From Sphingobacteriales bacterium TSM_CSM (GTDB lineage Bacteria > Bacteroidota > Bacteroidia > Chitinophagales > UBA2359): a DNA stretch of 43,351 nt. This document shows, piece by piece, positions 41,728-43,351 of the stretch. The DNA is taken from assembly GCA_002212725.1 (NCBI GenBank), contig MTCR01000075.1, forward strand, positions 1 to 43,351, written 5' to 3'. Both the position numbers and the translations under genes were made by a program. The stretch's first letter is position 1, and each line of letters begins with the position of its first letter. The notes beneath the pieces were generated by a model, which did no database searches, was not told the DNA's origin, and was given only the letters and a program-made list of their open reading frames with translations.

Positions 41728-43351
41728 ATGAATTCAAACCTGCTCGATACGCCCATTGAATACCTGAAGGGTGTTGGCCCCAAGCGCGGCGATGTACTGC
41801 GCAAGGAAGCCCGCATTTATACTTTTGGCGATTTACTGGAGTATTACCCGTTCAGGTATATTGACAAAACCGAACTGCATACCATTGTAAACATTACCCC
41901 CGATATGCCGCAGGTGCAACTGAAAGGGGTGATTACCGCCGTGCAAACTACCGGCGAGCAACGCGCCAAACGCCTTACTGCCTTGTTTAATGATGGAACC
42001 GGCACGTTGGAGTTGATTTGGTTTCAGGGCATTAATTTTGTAAAAAGCACACTTAAAGAAGGAAAGCCGTTTCTGGTGTTTGGAAAACCGGTTTTTAAAT
42101 ACAACCGCCTGAGCATTGCCCACCCCGAAATGCAGGCTGCCGATGAAGAAACCGGTTTCGACAGCCGGCTGGAACCGGTTTACAACACCACCGACCTGAT
42201 GAAACGCAACGGACTTACCAGCCGCGGCATGTACCGGCTGATACAGGCTTTGTTCGACAAAATTCATGCTTCGGATGTGCCCGAAATTTTACCTGCCTTT
42301 ATCCGGAGCGAATACCAGTTAATGCCTCGATTTGAGGCATTTAAAAACCTGCATCTGCCCACCGATACCGAAGAACTGAAACAAGCCCGGCTGCGGCTTA
42401 AGTTTGAAGAGTTTTTCTTTATACAAATGCGGTTGCTGCAACTGAAACAAAACCGGCAAACCACGTTTCATGGTTTTGTTTTTACCGAAGTAGGCAACTA
42501 TTTTAACCATTTTTACCACCACCAGCTGCCGTTTGAACTTACCGGCGCCCAAAAAAGAGTGCTGAAAGAAATACGCAAAGACACCCTTACCGGCCACCAA
42601 ATGAACCGCTTAGTGCAGGGAGATGTAGGAAGCGGAAAAACCATTGTGGCACTCATGACCGCCCTGCTTGCCCTCGACAACGGCTTTCAGGCCTGTATTA
42701 TGGCGCCCACCGAAATTCTGGCACAACAACATTACAACAACATAAGCGCCCTGCTGCAAGGCATGGAAATAGGCGTTGACCTGCTTACCGGCTCGGTAAA
42801 AGGAAAACAGCGCCGAAACCTGCTGGAAAAATTGGAATTGGGCATTACCCAAATGCTCATTGGCACCCATGCCCTTATTGAAAATACGGTGGTGTTTAAA
42901 AATCTGGGGCTGGTAATAATTGATGAGCAACACCGCTTTGGCGTGGCACAAAGAGCCAGCCTTTGGGAAAAAAGCGAAGACAAATACCCGCATATTCTGG
43001 TAATGACCGCCACCCCAATACCCCGAACCCTTGCCATGACCGTTTATGGCGATTTAGACGTGTCGGTTATTGATGAACTTCCGCCCGGGCGCAAACCCAT
43101 TCAAACCCGCCACGTAACCGACAGCCGGCGGTTAGAGGTGTTTGAATTTATGCGCCGCCAAATTGCCGAAGGAAGGCAGATTTATGTGGTTTACCCGCTC
43201 ATTAACGAATCGGAAGCACTGGATTACAAAGACCTTATGGACGGCTACGAAAGCATTAGCCGTGCTTTCCCGATGCCCGGATATCAGGTAAGTGTGGTAC
43301 ACGGGCAAATGAGCGCCGCCGATAAAGACTGGGAAATGCAGCGCTTTAAAC
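41728..43351 (+). CDS. recG: ATP-dependent DNA helicase RecG, 3' end cut by window edge
   Basis: The frame starts at the ATG at 41728 (MNSNLLDTPIEYLKGVGPKR) and stays open for 541 codons to the window edge. RecG rewinds and reverses stalled replication forks and branch-migrates Holliday junctions. Seen in order: the N-terminal wedge domain with an OB fold (VQLKGVITAVQ, LELIWFQG, FLVFGKPVF); helicase motif I GDVGSGKT (about 301-308); Ia MAPTEILAQQH; motif II DEQHRFG; motif III MTATPIPRTLAMTVYGD; then IYVVYPLINES and VHGQM of the second RecA-like domain. About 150 C-terminal residues are missing. The upstream gap of 360 bases suggests its own promoter. Confidence 0.95.
   Translation, partial: MNSNLLDTPIEYLKGVGPKRGDVLRKEARIYTFGDLLEYYPFRYIDKTELHTIVNITPDMPQVQLKGVITAVQTTGEQRAKRLTALFNDGTGTLELIWFQGINFVKSTLKEGKPFLVFGKPVFKYNRLSIAHPEMQAADEETGFDSRLEPVYNTTDLMKRNGLTSRGMYRLIQALFDKIHASDVPEILPAFIRSEYQLMPRFEAFKNLHLPTDTEELKQARLRLKFEEFFFIQMRLLQLKQNRQTTFHGFVFTEVGNYFNHFYHHQLPFELTGAQKRVLKEIRKDTLTGHQMNRLVQGDVGSGKTIVALMTALLALDNGFQACIMAPTEILAQQHYNNISALLQGMEIGVDLLTGSVKGKQRRNLLEKLELGITQMLIGTHALIENTVVFKNLGLVIIDEQHRFGVAQRASLWEKSEDKYPHILVMTATPIPRTLAMTVYGDLDVSVIDELPPGRKPIQTRHVTDSRRLEVFEFMRRQIAEGRQIYVVYPLINESEALDYKDLMDGYESISRAFPMPGYQVSVVHGQMSAADKDWEMQRFK

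Overview
The window looks like a chromosome segment of an uncultured, probably gliding-type member of the Bacteroidota, perhaps near the Saprospirales/Chitinophagales. The evidence is four proteins with C-terminal type IX secretion (T9SS) sorting domains (two type A, two of the gliding-motility CHU_C type), a PorG-like outer-membrane protein, Bacteroidota-style promoters (TTG-N19/20-TAnnTTTG), weak or absent Shine-Dalgarno sequences, and several other protein families typical of the phylum. Base composition and gene style are even throughout. I see no insertion sequence, prophage, integrase, CRISPR array or rRNA operon.

Layout. 1-7.0 kb (minus): the start of a secreted protein cut by the window edge, a pappalysin-like metalloprotease fused to a beta-helix, and a choice-of-anchor-B/LVIVD protein. 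7.2-9.9 kb (minus): a TrkH/TrkA-type potassium uptake pair. 10.0-14.6 kb (minus): two exported amidohydrolase-family proteins, one with its metal-binding residues lost and one a degenerate-plus-intact fusion. 14.9-19.9 kb (minus): zinc alcohol dehydrogenase, CHU_C/fibronectin-type secreted protein, M16 peptidase-like protein without its zinc motif, and a four-helix membrane protein. 20.0-26.9 kb: housekeeping genes on both strands (LMW protein tyrosine phosphatase, PorG-like protein, HU, GcvT, YhhN, GlgB, RadC). 27.3-29.5 kb: a citrate synthase of the eukaryotic/mitochondrial type, a CsaA-like tRNA-binding protein, and tRNA-Ser(GCT) and tRNA-Pro(TGG) on the minus strand. 29.7-40.6 kb (plus): one 3650-residue T9SS surface protein. 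40.7-43.35 kb (plus): a multi-pass membrane protein and the first 541 codons of recG.

The genes do not form one pathway. The clearest theme is the cell surface: T9SS cargo (1-7 kb, 16-17.8 kb, 29.7-40.6 kb) together with a PorG-like component of the secretion machine. The most unusual object is the giant protein. It has a signal peptide, an N-terminal beta-sandwich, a beta-helix interrupted by a roughly 365-residue polyglycine/collagen-like insert, SprB-like modules, three exact 76-residue repeats, about eight 165-172-residue bimodular repeats bounded by Cys-x-Cys, PKD/Ig modules and a CHU_C domain. Second-tier observations are an 11-base poly-C tract just after the metalloprotease start codon (possible phase variation), the pseudoenzyme-like amidohydrolases, the M16 protein without an adjacent catalytic partner, and a terminator hairpin between two co-oriented tRNA genes. 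I did not find convincing evidence for a wholly new multi-gene system.
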